A stretch of 64,000 nucleotides of DNA, from assembly GCF_037975245.1 (NCBI RefSeq), contig NC_092573.1, positions 23,341,265 to 23,405,264 of the forward strand, given 5' to 3'. Shown here one piece after another: positions 24,681 to 36,569 of this stretch. The first letter of the stretch is position 1; every line of letters starts with the position of its first letter. A program made the position numbers and the translations under genes. The notes beneath the pieces were generated by a model. The model saw only the letters and a program-made list of their open reading frames with translations, did no database searches and was not told where the DNA came from. Source of the stretch: Apostichopus japonicus. Taxonomy: Eukaryota; Echinodermata; Holothuroidea; Aspidochirotida; Stichopodidae.

Positions 24681-27059
24681 AGGTACATTCCGCCACTAGC
24701 TTCAAAATGATTTTCCAAAGGGAACTTGTCTGGAATAAAATCTCTTTATACATCAGAAATAGTCACCAACATCAATGCTGCAAACATATGTCCGAAGTCA
24801 TTCAAATTCTTCTATGATTTGGGACGGATTGACACCAAAGATCATCAACAAACTGAAGTCAATTTTATTTTATTGTTTATATATTTACTGACACTAGGTG
24901 TAAGATTGACATCAATGTATGTTCACATATTTGATGTATGTGGATTCAGACTGCCTTTGTGTTCACTGTTAGCCCGATGCAGTATACTGTTTAATTCTCG
25001 TAAGCAGATCTCTGTATTATTATTTTTGTACTTTTCATAACAATCCTATCAATGGTGATATAATGTTCTACAGGAACGATGGTGTAAATCCAGTTTGCAT
25101 TCAGGCATCTGAAGTAATCCTAAGACTTCTGTTCAGACAAACGAAAAAAACAATATCATCGCCGGTTTTCCAATTTTACAATGTAACCAGTTTTTGGACA
25201 GAACCACCTCCTTGGAATGACAGAAAAACAAAGTAGTGAATAATAAAAGTCCCTTAGGTGAAGCATAGATACTTAAATTACGTCATGTATTGAACCAATC
25301 TTCATAGCTATTTTGTAAAAATATTTGCAGATCTTGGGACGCCCCTATAATTCTGGTTGTGTACCTCAAAACGGTGATCTATTTTTAGTTTATGAAATGT
25401 ATCACATAACCCCCCCCCCACACACACACACCCACACACACACACCACCCCACCCTGTAGGCAGAATTCCATAATTTGAGTATAAATGAACATACACCGG
25501 AAAAGTATCTCTATAAATAGAAAAGTACTGAGGTGACTTTGAATGTTGAAGAATATAGAATAACAGGCTCGGATCCAGTGGGTGGGTGTGCTTGTGTATG
25601 CATGAACTATATATATGGTAAATCGCTTTTCTTAACAACCCACTCTTCGTCACACGTCTCCGACCCCTCCCCTCCCCTCCCCCTCCCCATCTTCTTCGTC
25701 TCTCAACGCTTATATGAATAGTATCACTAACATCATTACCTACTCCTTTCACCGTCCTGTTCCTCCCCCACCCCCTAAACATATATGTCGTTAAGCTTCC
25801 CCCAACCCCCCCCCCCCCAAAAAAAAAAACTTTGGCTCCACTTCTATATGACTCTTGATTTGCGAGTACGAAGTAGAGGGCGTTTGTGGTGATTCAGTTG
25901 ATTTAATTTAGGACACAGTCAATTTCTTTGAACTGTGAACAAATTACACATTTTGAAGATCACATGCATGTATAGTCACTATTTTTTCCAAAAAGATGCT
26001 GCTTTACAACAATTATTTTCAGAAATCCAAAAGTTGATCCTAAGTAGGACAACACCTTTTTTTTTTTTTTTTATTGGAACGGACGAATCAACTAAGAAAA
26101 CATAACACACATAATAAAACATTATTAAAGATATCAGTTATCGTAACTTCTGTGACTCTGGACCAAAATATCAAAATGACCTTTGTTTTTACTCTTTTCT
26201 TTCTTTATGATTTGATGTTTATGATGACCGTCAATATGCATGTAAACTTGTATATATATATATATATTAGTCATTTAAAATATTAAAGACATTCTTCCTA
26301 TTTTTTCGCATTAGACATTTAAAGCCTAAAGTTGCCTTTTAATTTATTCTTTAATAGTATGTACTTTCAGATGAGTACTTCACACTGTTTGGCCTTTTTT
26401 TCCGATCTTATTATTATTTATCATTTATTTGGACATTTTCCAGTGCAGGCTATATATTATTATTTTTTTATGATTTTATTATTGTCATCTTTAATGAGGG
26501 TATGTCATGCTCAGTGCAGAAGCACTGCTTTCCAGAAGAGCCCTCAATATAGATGATATTTGAAACTTTCTAAATGCCTGAATGAGGCACCGATTGTGTC
26601 ATTGGCACACATACAAATTGTGGCATAAACTTAATGGTGTTTACCACCTGTAAGAAAGAAATGTATGCGGAAGCTGTAAAAAGCTGTATTGACCAAAAGA
26701 AGAAAACGCCTGCAGCTTAAAATCAGAATCCTGTCTGGAAAACCTCACCGAAGCATATTAGCAGGAGTATTGTAATATGACACGCTTTAATTTAAACAAC
26801 ATTAGTCCTATAATGTACAATTTCATTAACAAATGTATTTAACATCGGTTTTATGAACATGGTACACAATTACATAACAGAAAGACTTTTATCTCAATAC
26901 GGACCCTGCAACTAACGTTTATCACAAAAAGGACCCTGCTCAGTCTTACTAATCCGTAAACAATAAGCTAAGAAAAGAGTACATTTTTTAATCGCATGGA
27001 GGAATAATATTAAAAATAATCAGAAGCGAATCCCGGGGGAGGGTTGACACCGGCTGTTG
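24681..27059. other. Gene-free, low-complexity stretch
   Basis: CA and C runs at 25409, a C-rich tract at 25665-25690, C then A homopolymers at 25805-25829, a T run at 26058 and (TA)n at 26252. No exon supported. Confidence 0.6.
25409..25456. repeat. C homopolymer plus (CA)n microsatellite
   Basis: Nine or more C followed by interrupted CA repeats. Confidence 0.95.
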
Positions 27060-27210
27060 ATGCTTGTGTTTACCATCACGTGATCTCAGCGCATGCGTAG
27101 GTTGGTAAAAATGAGCAACTCTGTCTAAGGGGAGGAGACAAGTGCACGAGTACTGGAATTTTCATTTATCGTGTACACGCCATATTAAGTCCGTGATCAT
27201 GCAGGGTAAT
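27060..27210 (+). promoter_or_regulatory. CpG-richer promoter candidate with E-box and NRF1-type site
   Basis: ATCACGTGAT (27075-27084) is a palindromic USF/TFE-type E-box. GCGCATGCGT (27089-27098) matches the NRF1 core. They sit 7 bp apart inside a stretch richer in CpG than its surroundings, about 1.7 kb before the tetraspanin start codon. A GT dinucleotide in a weak donor context lies near 27205. The role as a transcription start for the tetraspanin via a non-coding first exon is inference. Confidence 0.4.
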
Positions 27211-28813
27211 AATTTATAAACTTAGGTAATGAAGCCATGGAGTTACGTAATATTTATTTGGTTGATGGTAACATTGATAAGTGTTCTCATCCGCTGGTCA
27301 CAGCTAGCTCTTGTTTATCAGCTTCATATGTTGTGCATTTGCTAATTTAACGGTGCCAATTTGTGCGCTGATGATACAAAAGACGTTTGCATTTCATATA
27401 GTTACAACTATAAGTAGGTAGGGTGGGGTTGTTAAAAGTAAATGTTCCATTGTGATGTTGCCGTGCACATCACGGTCAAAGCCACGTATCAGAGCTAATA
27501 CAGCTCTGCGCTGCCACACGGGGTTCCAAGTAGAGGTCGCTATTCATAAATACTTTGATGTACTGTGCAGGAGCTAAACGTGAGGTGTTTGTATCCTTTG
27601 CTAAAGTTGCCGTTTCTTCTGACACTGGATATATCCCCAGCAAGTAATGAACGTTTCGTCTGAGGACTCATTAAGTTCCATGCTTAGTCTTGTCCGCTCC
27701 TTTACGTTCTAGTCTATAACTCGCGATTTTGCTATTTTCAAAGTACCAATTCAAAAGAGCCATGCGACCAATTAGCAAAAAGGTGACTCGTCACTATATA
27801 CTCTTTCATGTTATCGAGATTTTGCTACAATAAACATTATTTTGTAATTTTCCTGATCCATTTCTTTCTTTAATAATGAGAGGTAATCAATTAAAGCTGA
27901 ATCGAGCCAAAGACAAATTTCGGTTAACGTGTAGACTGACAAGGAAGAACCGTAAACTTGAGCAGGGCTGCCTGAAGAGGGCTCAACCTAGTAGGGCCCG
28001 ATCATAGGGGCGAGGGCACGGTCACAAACTTCTCGGCCCAGTGGTATATGCCACAAAGTTACCTCAAACCTCAAAACTTTCCAACCAAATAAGTCCTCTG
28101 TATATTCTGTTACAGCACAAATACCAGTATTCTCACGTTTGACGACAAAGTGGCAAGTTTTTGAAAAAAAAAATCCTGAAATTGTCAACATAGAACAACA
28201 GCGTTTTCAACACACTAGGGCACTTAGAGTTTCTAATAGCAAAAAGTAATCTCCGTACTTAGCAAAGGGAGCCATTTCTAATTTAAAAAAAAACTGGTGG
28301 GGCAACTTGCTCCTCCTTATTCAAGTAGCCTACCCCTTTCTCGGCTCCGACGTCACTGGTAAACTGAACGTATATTTGTATCGACTTTCGTTCGTTACTT
28401 AAAACAATAATGAGTTATCTTTTAACGGCAATCGCACCTACGTTAGTCTCAGGATATGAAAGTGTAACAGCCAACTTGTGAAACCGTTTCACTTAGTTCA
28501 CCGACTAGCGAGTCATATGATATGAGATCATTACCAATTTGTAAAGTGATGACGTAATCGATATGTGTTCGTGTCAGCCGCAAACTTGTTGATACCACAC
28601 ATCTGTACATATAGCAACTTGGATTTTGGGTACCTTGCAATGGGAAGATAATAGATTTTCTATCTGTGCCACCGGTAGCTTTTTCTACGCACTGATGCTC
28701 TAACTTACTACGACCTACGTGTGCAAACTAAGCAGAAGACATTAATTAATTGCTTTAAAGTCTAAGAATTTCCTATTTGTTTCTCTTTATAAAGCAAACC
28801 ACACAGTGTAAAG

Positions 28814-28876
28814 ATGGGCAAAGCTTTGAATATTTCTTCACGTTTTATGATGATGATTATGGTGTTGATATTCTGG
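28814..28876 (+). CDS. Tetraspanin exon 1 (start codon)
   Basis: Encodes residues 1-21, starting MGKALNISS and entering TM1. The ATG has a purine at -3 (AAGATGG), a good start context. The donor is TGG|GTAAGT. A TTTATAAA-like box lies about 25 bp before the ATG, too close to be this exon's TATA box if there is any normal 5' UTR, so an upstream non-coding exon is possible. Confidence 0.85.
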
Positions 28877-31800
28877 GTAAGTAACTTAGCCTAGGCTATG
28901 CTGCCAATAGTTAAATAATAAATAACTAGTAAGTAGTATAGTAGTAGTATAGTACGCCTACTACTAATACCAAACTAGGCTCATTATGTCAGCCTTACTA
29001 CCTAAGAAGTAACATAGGCCATATATATGTCTAGCCTAAATTAGGCTATGTGTAATTTGAACTGCCATAAACTCTCAATGTAAGCCACATAGTATTATAT
29101 AGGCAAAGTGCAAGTTAAAGTCAATGTTAGGTTAACCTCAAGGCCATAAGTTGGAATTAAAGCATAAATTTACCTTCTTGCAGTTCCTTCATGAATTCTA
29201 CATTTTGAGCATTTCAATTAATTTAATTTATCAGATATTTTTTACAGCTATGAGAGTATGAATAATTTAAGCAATTAATTTTTTAACAGTGTTTGTTGCC
29301 AAACCATTTAATAACGATATCTGAGTAAACATCAATCTAGAATACAGTGAATAATTTTTCTGTTATCGCATCACAAAATACTGTACAAAAGGAAGCTGGT
29401 CACTTCGCCCAACAACCATTTCAACCAACCTTACCATTTCGCCCAACCTTGTTGGTCATTTCGCCCAACCAGCATGGTCATTTCGCCTAACCTTGCTGGT
29501 TATTTCGACCAACATTGATTAAATATTATACTTCAATATAACGGATGGGATCAATTCTATGGGTTCGGTCAATTTAATAAGGAACATTTGGGAATTGTTA
29601 ACGTTACGTCATACGAACCGAATATTAAGGAAACTTGAAGTCGTGGTTACAGTTGGTAGGATGGATCAGTGTTTTAAGGGATAGGTCGACTATAACTTCC
29701 ATTGTATGCGTAACATCCTAAGGTAGTGTAATCCTCCCTTTATACCTGAAATAACTGCTCAGACTCCGATCGATATTGAAGGGACATCACCTTATTTACC
29801 TACCAAGAAGTTATATAACCAAAAATAGATCAAATTGAACCAGTGAAATAGAAGAAGTGATATTATTCTGACTGAATATGAGTAAAAAATTGGTTGGCCG
29901 AAATGACCAACAAGGTTGGGCGAAATGACCATGCTGGTTGGGTGAAATGACCATGCTGGTTGGGCGAAATGACCATGCTAGTTGGGCAAAATGGCAGTTG
30001 GGCGAAATGGTTGTTGGGCGAAGTGACCAGATAGCCTGCAAAATGGGCAAATTGCTACACAAGTGCAAGATGTATAGCAGCTGTTGTACACAGGAACCAT
30101 GGTATTTGGAAATGAACGTTCAAGCAGATAGTTCAAAACATTGCCAATGCCGTACTACAGATTGCAGCTATCCTGTGAGTCTCTTAGATTTACATACAGT
30201 ATAAAAAATACTGCAAATTTAAAGTTTACATTGGGAGTGCCTATCCACTGACTTTACAGGCTTGGTAACGATTGGTCTTGCTTTCCTTAATAATTAACAT
30301 GTAACCTCTGAAATAGTGACTGCAACTGCATTGTTGTCATCAATTTTAAAAGCAGTAGTCCTAAAGATTATACTCATTTTGATCATAAGCAGACAAGATT
30401 GTTGAGCTTTTAGTCTTTGATAGAATTGCAAGCAGAAACTTATTTTGATAAATAATTAAAATAACATAATTTGATAAATTTGAAAAAATGAATTAACTCT
30501 TTTCATGTTAATTAAATTTGATCTTATTGTTATGTTTTTTAACCAAAAACTTGTAAACATAATATCTCAGGAACTATATATTGGATTCATGACATACGCA
30601 CTATATTGTTTCTACCAGTAATGTCATGCATATTAATGAGTGATTGGACGGAGTCTAAAACACAAAAGAAAAATGTCAAAAGTGTCCCTTTTGGCTGTGT
30701 AGTTTACAACAAGATTACCAATTATATATCTCAATTTCAGATAACATCTGAAGAAAGGATCAGAACCATAAAACATTTTGGTTCTTTGTTTACTACGTAA
30801 AAGAATTAATACAGTACACACAACTTTGTGGGGGCAAAAAGAGATCACCCTTGCTTGCTTCAAGTTGTGTAGCTACTTGGTCAATAAAAGCAATTTTCAT
30901 ATATTAAAGCATTTTCCGAAGTGATTCTACGCAAGATATTCTCAGAACCTCATATTCAGCATCATCCTCGGCTGAAGTCAAGCTCTCCCCGCCATTGCGG
31001 CGGTTGAAAGTCACTGTCTAAATTTTTTTAACCGGCCCAATAAAAAACTTTTCGGTCATATCTTTAGCGGTTTCTCCCACAATCTGTCCAACCGGAAGGG
31101 GGCTGTAGTACATGCAGCTCGAGCAGGTCATTGGCTTCACATCAGGCAATAAATAAATAAATAAATAAGTAAATTTAACATGGTTTCTTTGTTGCAGTTT
31201 GCATCAGCCATGCTGATGTTCCTTGGTATCAAGATGTTCACACTGATTGGGTCTGTCCAGGGTGCAATCGACGGTAAATTCCTATCAGTTCCTGCCGTGG
31301 TCTTGATTCTCCTCAGCCTTCTTTGTCTGACCATAGGGATCCTCGGTTGTGCAGGAGCCTCGGTTGAAAACCGCAAGACCCAAGCCGGGGTAAATAACAA
31401 TCGTTTTTTTTTTGTAAAGGGGGGACTGCTCGAAAAAGCTCTTCTTCTTAAGTCTTCCTCCACCTTCTTGTAATTTAACTATTCACCATTGTATTCATAT
31501 TATGTGGAAATAAATCAAATTCAAAACATAACTTCAACTCAAAAGTGTTTGTTAATCCCAAATGCGACTTGAGCAGCAAGAGTATGAGTACAAGAAGAAT
31601 TCTTGTGGTATGAGTAAAAATACAGAGCTCTAACCTCAAGTGTATGTACATAGTTTTCCACTATTCAAGACGTCCTGATTACGAATACCAGTTCAAATCC
31701 ACTTGTAAGGGCAAAAGTATGAGTACAAATAGAATTCATGTGGTACAAGTAATAATACAAAGCTGTAACCTCAAGTGTGAGTACATAGTTAGTCATTAGT

Positions 31801-34800
31801 TCCTAAATTCCTATTCAAGACGTCCCGATTACGAATACCAGTAGCACATAGAATGGGATATATGTACCAAATCTTTGGAGATCCTGTAAACAGTTTACTG
31901 TAGATCATGCACATAAGGACCCCGAGCCATAAATCTACGGCTCTGTTAGGACCGATATGACAGCCCCCTCGGTAGAAATGCCAAAGATCCCCATTAGCAA
32001 CCCACTGTGTCATGAGAACCTTAGAATCTAACCAAGCTTAAATTCCAAAAGGTTGGCATTGTGATATCATTGGTGATCTATGTTGTGAAATACGCCACAC
32101 AGACACAAAGTTCACGAAAAAACAATGTCATTCTTGAAATCCTGAGCTTGATACTTACAGTATGTCTGCCCAATACTGTACATTAGACGAACAAGTCACT
32201 CAACACGTGACAAATTGTAACAACGATGCACTTAAAGAATATCAGACAGATTTGTTCCCCATTGTAGATTTGTAGTGTAAAGTCATTAGAGCCGAACAAG
32301 GAAGTATAAAATGTATTACACAATTCGGAAGAACCCTTTCACACTTTCTCTTTAAACATGAATATATATATACAGCAGAAAAGCACATGATTTGTTAAGC
32401 TACATGAATTTGAAAAAAACATTGGATTTAGCCAGAGACCTGTCTAGCTGTCGTTTGGACTTCAGGACTGGTCTTTAGTGGACTAAAAGTAAATAAAAAA
32501 CAATGAAATTTAAAAAAAAAGGAAAAAAAATCACTGGAAAAAGAGAAATACTTTTTCTAATTTTTTCTTACTCTTTACTAATATAGGCATGCTACTATTG
32601 ATCAGTGGACAGTATTTTTATTTTGCTAAATGTGTGGCTGAAAAGCAGCCTAAGAAAAAGTAACTTTCTGCTTTTTAAAATTTATTGTTAAATTTGGAAT
32701 TTTCCATTAATTTTTCTATTAATAATGTGTTATACACTAACAGATGGGGAAAAAAGTGTGACTTAAGTGTTTACCCTGTAGATTGGAGAAAATGTTTTTC
32801 TATCTCCTATCACACATTTTCATCAACATCAAGATTGTACGATTGATCTCTACAAAGGATTTTGTAACTTAGTCACAGTGTAACATATCCCATCCCACGT
32901 ACTGTACTTAGTTCTTTCATTAATGTCGCAATACATGTTTTGTATTTAATAATGAGGTCAAGTACTTAGAGCAGCTTTTTGAGTTGATTTTTTATATAAA
33001 TTGTTATGATGATAAGTTGAAAAAAAAAAAAACTGTAAAGAACTGCTTTAAATTCAAAACCAGTATTCAACACAGTTAAACCTAGGGCTATAAAATAAAT
33101 TTGTATTCGGAAACTTAATTTACATGCGAAAACTTAGTTATGTATACATGTGAATGCACAAAGAGGGAGAGAGAGAGAGAGGTGGAGGGTGGAGAGAGAG
33201 ATAACAGAACAATTGGATCTGGTTAGAAATCCGCCACGGTTGTACAGTAATGATAAAACAGCCGGTGGCTTTATAGAATGATTGTATAACTGTAGCAGTG
33301 GGAGAATGGTTCCTACTTGGTGTGTACAGTAGTGCATACAGTAATGTATATACTAGATAGATGTAGTATAGAGATACAGAGGAAATAATCACAAGGAAGG
33401 AAATACACTGGTCAGAAATCAGAATAGCAGGTTGTTTGTGTGCTGAAGTTCCTAGTGTAGGGTTACAATCCAGTGTTATCATAAAATCGGAATACAAATA
33501 TATGTTCTATACCATAGTCCACTTTGGGGATACAGTATGTATTCCTGACACAATAGGAATGGTCATTGCTTAACAGTGAATCCCTAAGTTTGAATGGAGT
33601 TTGAGGGGAGAGTAAGTGGGGGGAGGGAGGGGGCATACTAAGAGAGAGAACTCTGAAACCTATGTCAAAGTGATTTTTACAATGACAATATACAGTAGGT
33701 TGAGCTAGACCCTGAGTGCTTTAGTAGCCCCACTTTTAGAAGAGGAATGTGTCTAAGGCTCCATGCTGACTTAATGTAAGTGAAAGTGGAAAAGGATATG
33801 TGGGTGGTCATAAAAATTAATATTCCATTTATTTCCATTGTACCTTATAACTATTACTTTGGTGGTATAATAACAATTTGTTCATAAGAGTATGTGGTAA
33901 CTTTTGTCTTTTAACTTCAGAGTACATATGTTCATTTTCATTTAAATGTTTATATATATATATATATATAACAAATTCTTTATATATTTGCATGAGTGAA
34001 GGTAGAACCTTGAAAAGGAATGGCAGAATTTGATTTCTATTGTGTTGAGATGAAAAGGATGATTGGGTTGTAATGGAGGTTGTACATGAAATGCACTAAA
34101 GGTTATTTGCCACATTTTCATTCTCTGTTGGTGTAAAGTAAACAATTTTAGTGGAGTGGTATCTTATTGATCATCAATCGATTCTGCTGCGTTATTATTA
34201 TTTGAGCTGCAATATGCTTTTCAATGACATAACCTACTTCTTCCTTGCCTTCTTCTTCAGTTCTTCATATTTCTTCTTCTGATTGTGGCAATTGAGTTCA
34301 TCGGCTTTGTCTGCTGTATAGTCTATAAGGATGAGGTACGTAGTTTAATATATATCTATCTATATATATATATCTATATATATATATGGAACGATACAGA
34401 TACGCCGCCATGGGTTCGGAAAAATCTTAACCTGGTAAAGTTGTATGCATCGTATAGCAAAAACGTATTTCAAAACTCCATGAAAGTTTTGAAAGCAATG
34501 TTACATCTAAGGTCCTCACCACTCTCCAAACCTGTTAACACTGCTCATGAAAGGTTAATTTTTTCTTCTTTTCTTTCTTTCCCTCATGCAGTTGCAGAGT
34601 AGCATTGATAGTACCCTGACGAAACACCTGACCGAAGACTACGGAAACAATACATCGATAACGAAGAGCATAGACGTAGTCCAGATTAAGGTAGGTTCTA
34701 CCCTCCCCCCCTTCCCCCATGGGCTTTTAACTCGGATGAAGTCACAGAAGGGTGCTTTTCAAGAGCTAAAATCTCATGAGCTGTAATATTGATATCATTT

Positions 34801-36569
34801 TTATATTGACAATATACAGGGACTAATTTAGTGTTCACATTTTGAATAGCAATTTTTGAAGTCTCTTCTGAAGCTTTCATCTCTTATAAAATTACTATGG
34901 TTTTCTGTGTAAAAAAAAACACAGCTGCTGTGCATCATTGGGGTTGTATAGCATTTTTGCACTGTAGCATTTTGCTATGCGATACTGGATTAACGATTCC
35001 AGGAACTTATAATTGGTTTAGAACTTGTCTTCTTTGATGCTGGTTTTACTTTTCCTATAGCTTAAAATAAACCACTCGGAGGAAGGGGTGGGGGGGGGTC
35101 ATCACTTGGGTTTACAGTGTCATTATATGATTATATTTAACATTCAAGTGTGTAAATTCATAAAAGTTAAATCCTTTTTTTTTCTTGTCAGTTTGAGTGT
35201 TGCGGTATCGAAAACTACACAGACTGGGAAAATTCTACTTGGGTAAATAACCATAACGGTCAGGTGCCTGGCAGTTGCTGCAACAAAACAGGTTGTAACA
35301 CAACTGTTCCTGTGCCAGCTAAGGGGGACAAACACTACACGCAGGCAAGTATATCTATGGTAGCATCTCATTGAACATTCAACTGTCCCTCCCCCCCCTT
35401 GCCCCCTCATGTACTTGAGATCCTCCCCCTTCCATCTACCACCTAGTTTCTAATTACATCTAATTTCATTATTCCCTAATGAACTAATTTAATCATTCCC
35501 TAATGAGCTAATTTCATCTTTTTTTTCTACCTTTTCAGGGATGTAGTTCCCAAGTGTTTGGTTTGATACATTCATGGCTTGCTTGGTTGATAGCTCTCGC
35601 TGTCATCTTCTTGATAATCGAGGTAAGAGCCTTTTGTAACTTAAGTATTTATTCAGTCCCCGTTTTTACTGTGATTTCAGATGTGAGGTGGGGGAGGGGA
35701 TGTGAGGGGGAGGCAACTATTTAGCTAAATAGTAACTAATTCAAGAGAATGTCCTCTTTCCTTCCATAAACAGTTTCTACTTGTTAACCTTGTAATGAAC
35801 CTTTTCGCTTCCTTAGATACACAACTTCAAATTTTTGTTGCTGAATAATCTTTAGTGTAACGTGAGAAAGATAGAGAGGGAAGGGGGGGGGGGGGTGGGA
35901 GTTACTTGGTAACCCGCTACTTTGCCTATGCTCCCAAACCTATCGTTTCCTTAGGGTGTTGGATCATTTGGTTAACCCATGATATGCATTGAGTGCTTGG
36001 TTCAAAGACTATAAAGTAAAACCGATTGTTCTTATCTCTTATTATGGTCTTTGGTGAGAGCGTGGTGGCCAATTGGCTAAGGCGTCAAACTTGTGATCCA
36101 AGGATTTCTGGTTCGATTCCTGCCTAGTTCATTACGTTGTGTCCTTGGGCAAGATGCTTTATCCTACTTGCCTCTCTCCACCCAGGGGTTAAATGGGTAC
36201 CTGTGAGGTAACTTGTCATTGGGCGCAGTATATGGGACGGTATCATTGACCAGGGGTAATATATAACGTCTGTAAAGCGTTTTGAGACCTATCGCTGGTA
36301 TAAAGCGCTATATAAAAAGCAAATATTATTAATGAAACAAGGGTGCTTGACCTCTGTATGGAACACACAAGGGACTATCAACAAATTGAACTGAATAAAA
36401 AACTGTTGAAACTCAAAAGACCGACATTGCTAACACATTTTTTGGCCGAACTTTTCCTCCTCCACAGCTTCTGGCCATGACTTGCACATGCATCCGAATG
36501 AATCATAGCAAGAAGGTGAAATACCAGACACTGAGTGAAGAAACTTCATCGCGCGGATACAGAGCATAG
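28814..36569 (+). CDS. Tetraspanin (CD63-like layout), complete, 7 coding exons
   Basis: Four-pass membrane protein of the tetraspanin family, which organises membrane microdomains and endosomal cargo. Exons are 28814-28876, 31198-31389, 34261-34335, 34592-34690, 35192-35344, 35539-35622 and 36468-36569, giving 255 aa; every intron is phase 0. Visible features: TM1 about residues 11-35; TM2 about 52-75 followed by the family GC.GA..EN turn; TM3 about 86-106; a large extracellular loop about 107-202; TM4 about 203-228. The loop carries the diagnostic CCG motif (146-148), a PGSCC motif (Cys172-173) and Cys178 and Cys196, six cysteines in all. The loop holds about six N-glycosylation sequons (NNT, NTS, NYT, NST, NKT, NTT). 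The C-terminal tail contains YQTL (241-244), a YXX-hydrophobic sorting signal of the kind that sends CD63-type tetraspanins to endosomes. Intron 5 uses a GC donor. The family call is secure; the exact orthologue is not. Confidence 0.93.
29396..30030. mobile_element. Foldback (TU-like) element, 635 bp, in tetraspanin intron 1
   Basis: Ends are perfect inverted repeats of about 27 bp starting CTGGTCACTTCGCCCAAC. Behind them both arms (29396-29518 and 29886-30030) are built of roughly 22-bp tandem units of the type GGTCATTTCGCCCAACCAGC, inverted between the arms. The middle (about 370 bp) is single copy with no transposase frame. Inverted terminal repeats made of short tandem units define foldback elements, including the TU family described from sea urchin. 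No target-site duplication is evident. The open frames crossing the right arm are by-products of the repeat. Confidence 0.75.
31198..31389 (+). CDS. Tetraspanin exon 2 (rest of TM1, small loop, TM2)
   Basis: 64 codons, residues 22-85. The acceptor is TTTGTTGCAG and the donor GGG|GTAAAT. It contains the rest of TM1, the short extracellular loop and TM2, ending in the family signature GCAGASVEN. Confidence 0.93.
31578..31846. repeat. Tandem duplication, about 135-150 bp, two copies
   Basis: AGTATGAGTACAA, AACCTCAAGTGT and CAAGACGTCC.GATTACGA recur in order, the second copy starting at 31716. The copies differ by small indels. In tetraspanin intron 2. Confidence 0.7.
33161..33201. repeat. (GA)n microsatellite
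   Basis: About 40 bp of GAGAGA and GGTGGAGG units, in tetraspanin intron 2. Confidence 0.9.
34261..34335 (+). CDS. Tetraspanin exon 3 (TM3)
   Basis: 25 codons, residues 86-110, almost wholly hydrophobic (FFIFLLLIVAIEF and on) and ending VYKDE. The acceptor has a strong pyrimidine tract (CTTCTTCTTCAG) and the donor is GAG|GTACGT. An AT microsatellite begins about 11 bp after the donor. Confidence 0.93.
34347..34388. repeat. (TA)n/(TATC)n microsatellite
   Basis: About 42 bp of TA and TATC units starting 11 bp after the tetraspanin exon 3 donor. Confidence 0.9.
34592..34690 (+). CDS. Tetraspanin exon 4 (start of large loop)
   Basis: 33 codons, residues 111-143. This is the amphipathic first helix of the large extracellular loop. 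It has overlapping glycosylation sequons NNT and NTS. The acceptor is CCCTCATGCAG and the donor AAG|GTAGGT. Confidence 0.92.
35192..35344 (+). CDS. Tetraspanin exon 5 (CCG and SCC motifs)
   Basis: 51 codons, residues 144-194, from FECCGIENYTDW to KGDKHYTQ. It holds five of the six loop cysteines. The acceptor is TTTTCTTGTCAG. The donor is CAG|GCAAGT, that is a GC rather than GT donor; reading through to exon 6 restores the expected YTQ-GC junction in frame. Confidence 0.93.
35539..35622 (+). CDS. Tetraspanin exon 6 (last loop cysteine, TM4)
   Basis: 28 codons, residues 195-222. It begins GCSSQVF with the sixth loop cysteine, then most of TM4 (WLAWLIALAVIFLIIE). The acceptor is TACCTTTTCAG and the donor GAG|GTAAGA. 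Confidence 0.93.
36055..36334 (+). mobile_element. tRNA-derived SINE of a second family
   Basis: tRNA-like head (GGTGGCCAATTGGCTAAGGC, then GGTTCGATTCC as B box), a body containing TGTGTCCTTGGGCAAGATGC, and a 3' tail AAAGCGTTTTGAG...AAAGCGCTATATAAA ending in ATT repeats. It sits in the last tetraspanin intron, 130 bp before exon 7. Confidence 0.8.
36468..36569 (+). CDS. Tetraspanin exon 7 (C-terminal tail and stop)
   Basis: 33 codons plus TAG, residues 223-255. It finishes TM4 and holds a membrane-proximal Cys pair (TCTC), a likely palmitoylation site by family precedent, and the YQTL sorting motif. AATAAA occurs at 36627-36632 and at 37791-37796, so the 3' UTR end cannot be fixed by eye. 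Confidence 0.92.
   Translation, partial: LLAMTCTCIRMNHSKKVKYQTLSEETSSRGYRA

Noticed and set aside
29811-30204. Frames with repeated HFAQ/WAKW-type peptides
   Set aside because: By-products of the 22-bp tandem units in the foldback element arm; no transposase features.
31137-31463. 108-codon minus-strand frame
   Set aside because: Antisense shadow of tetraspanin exon 2.
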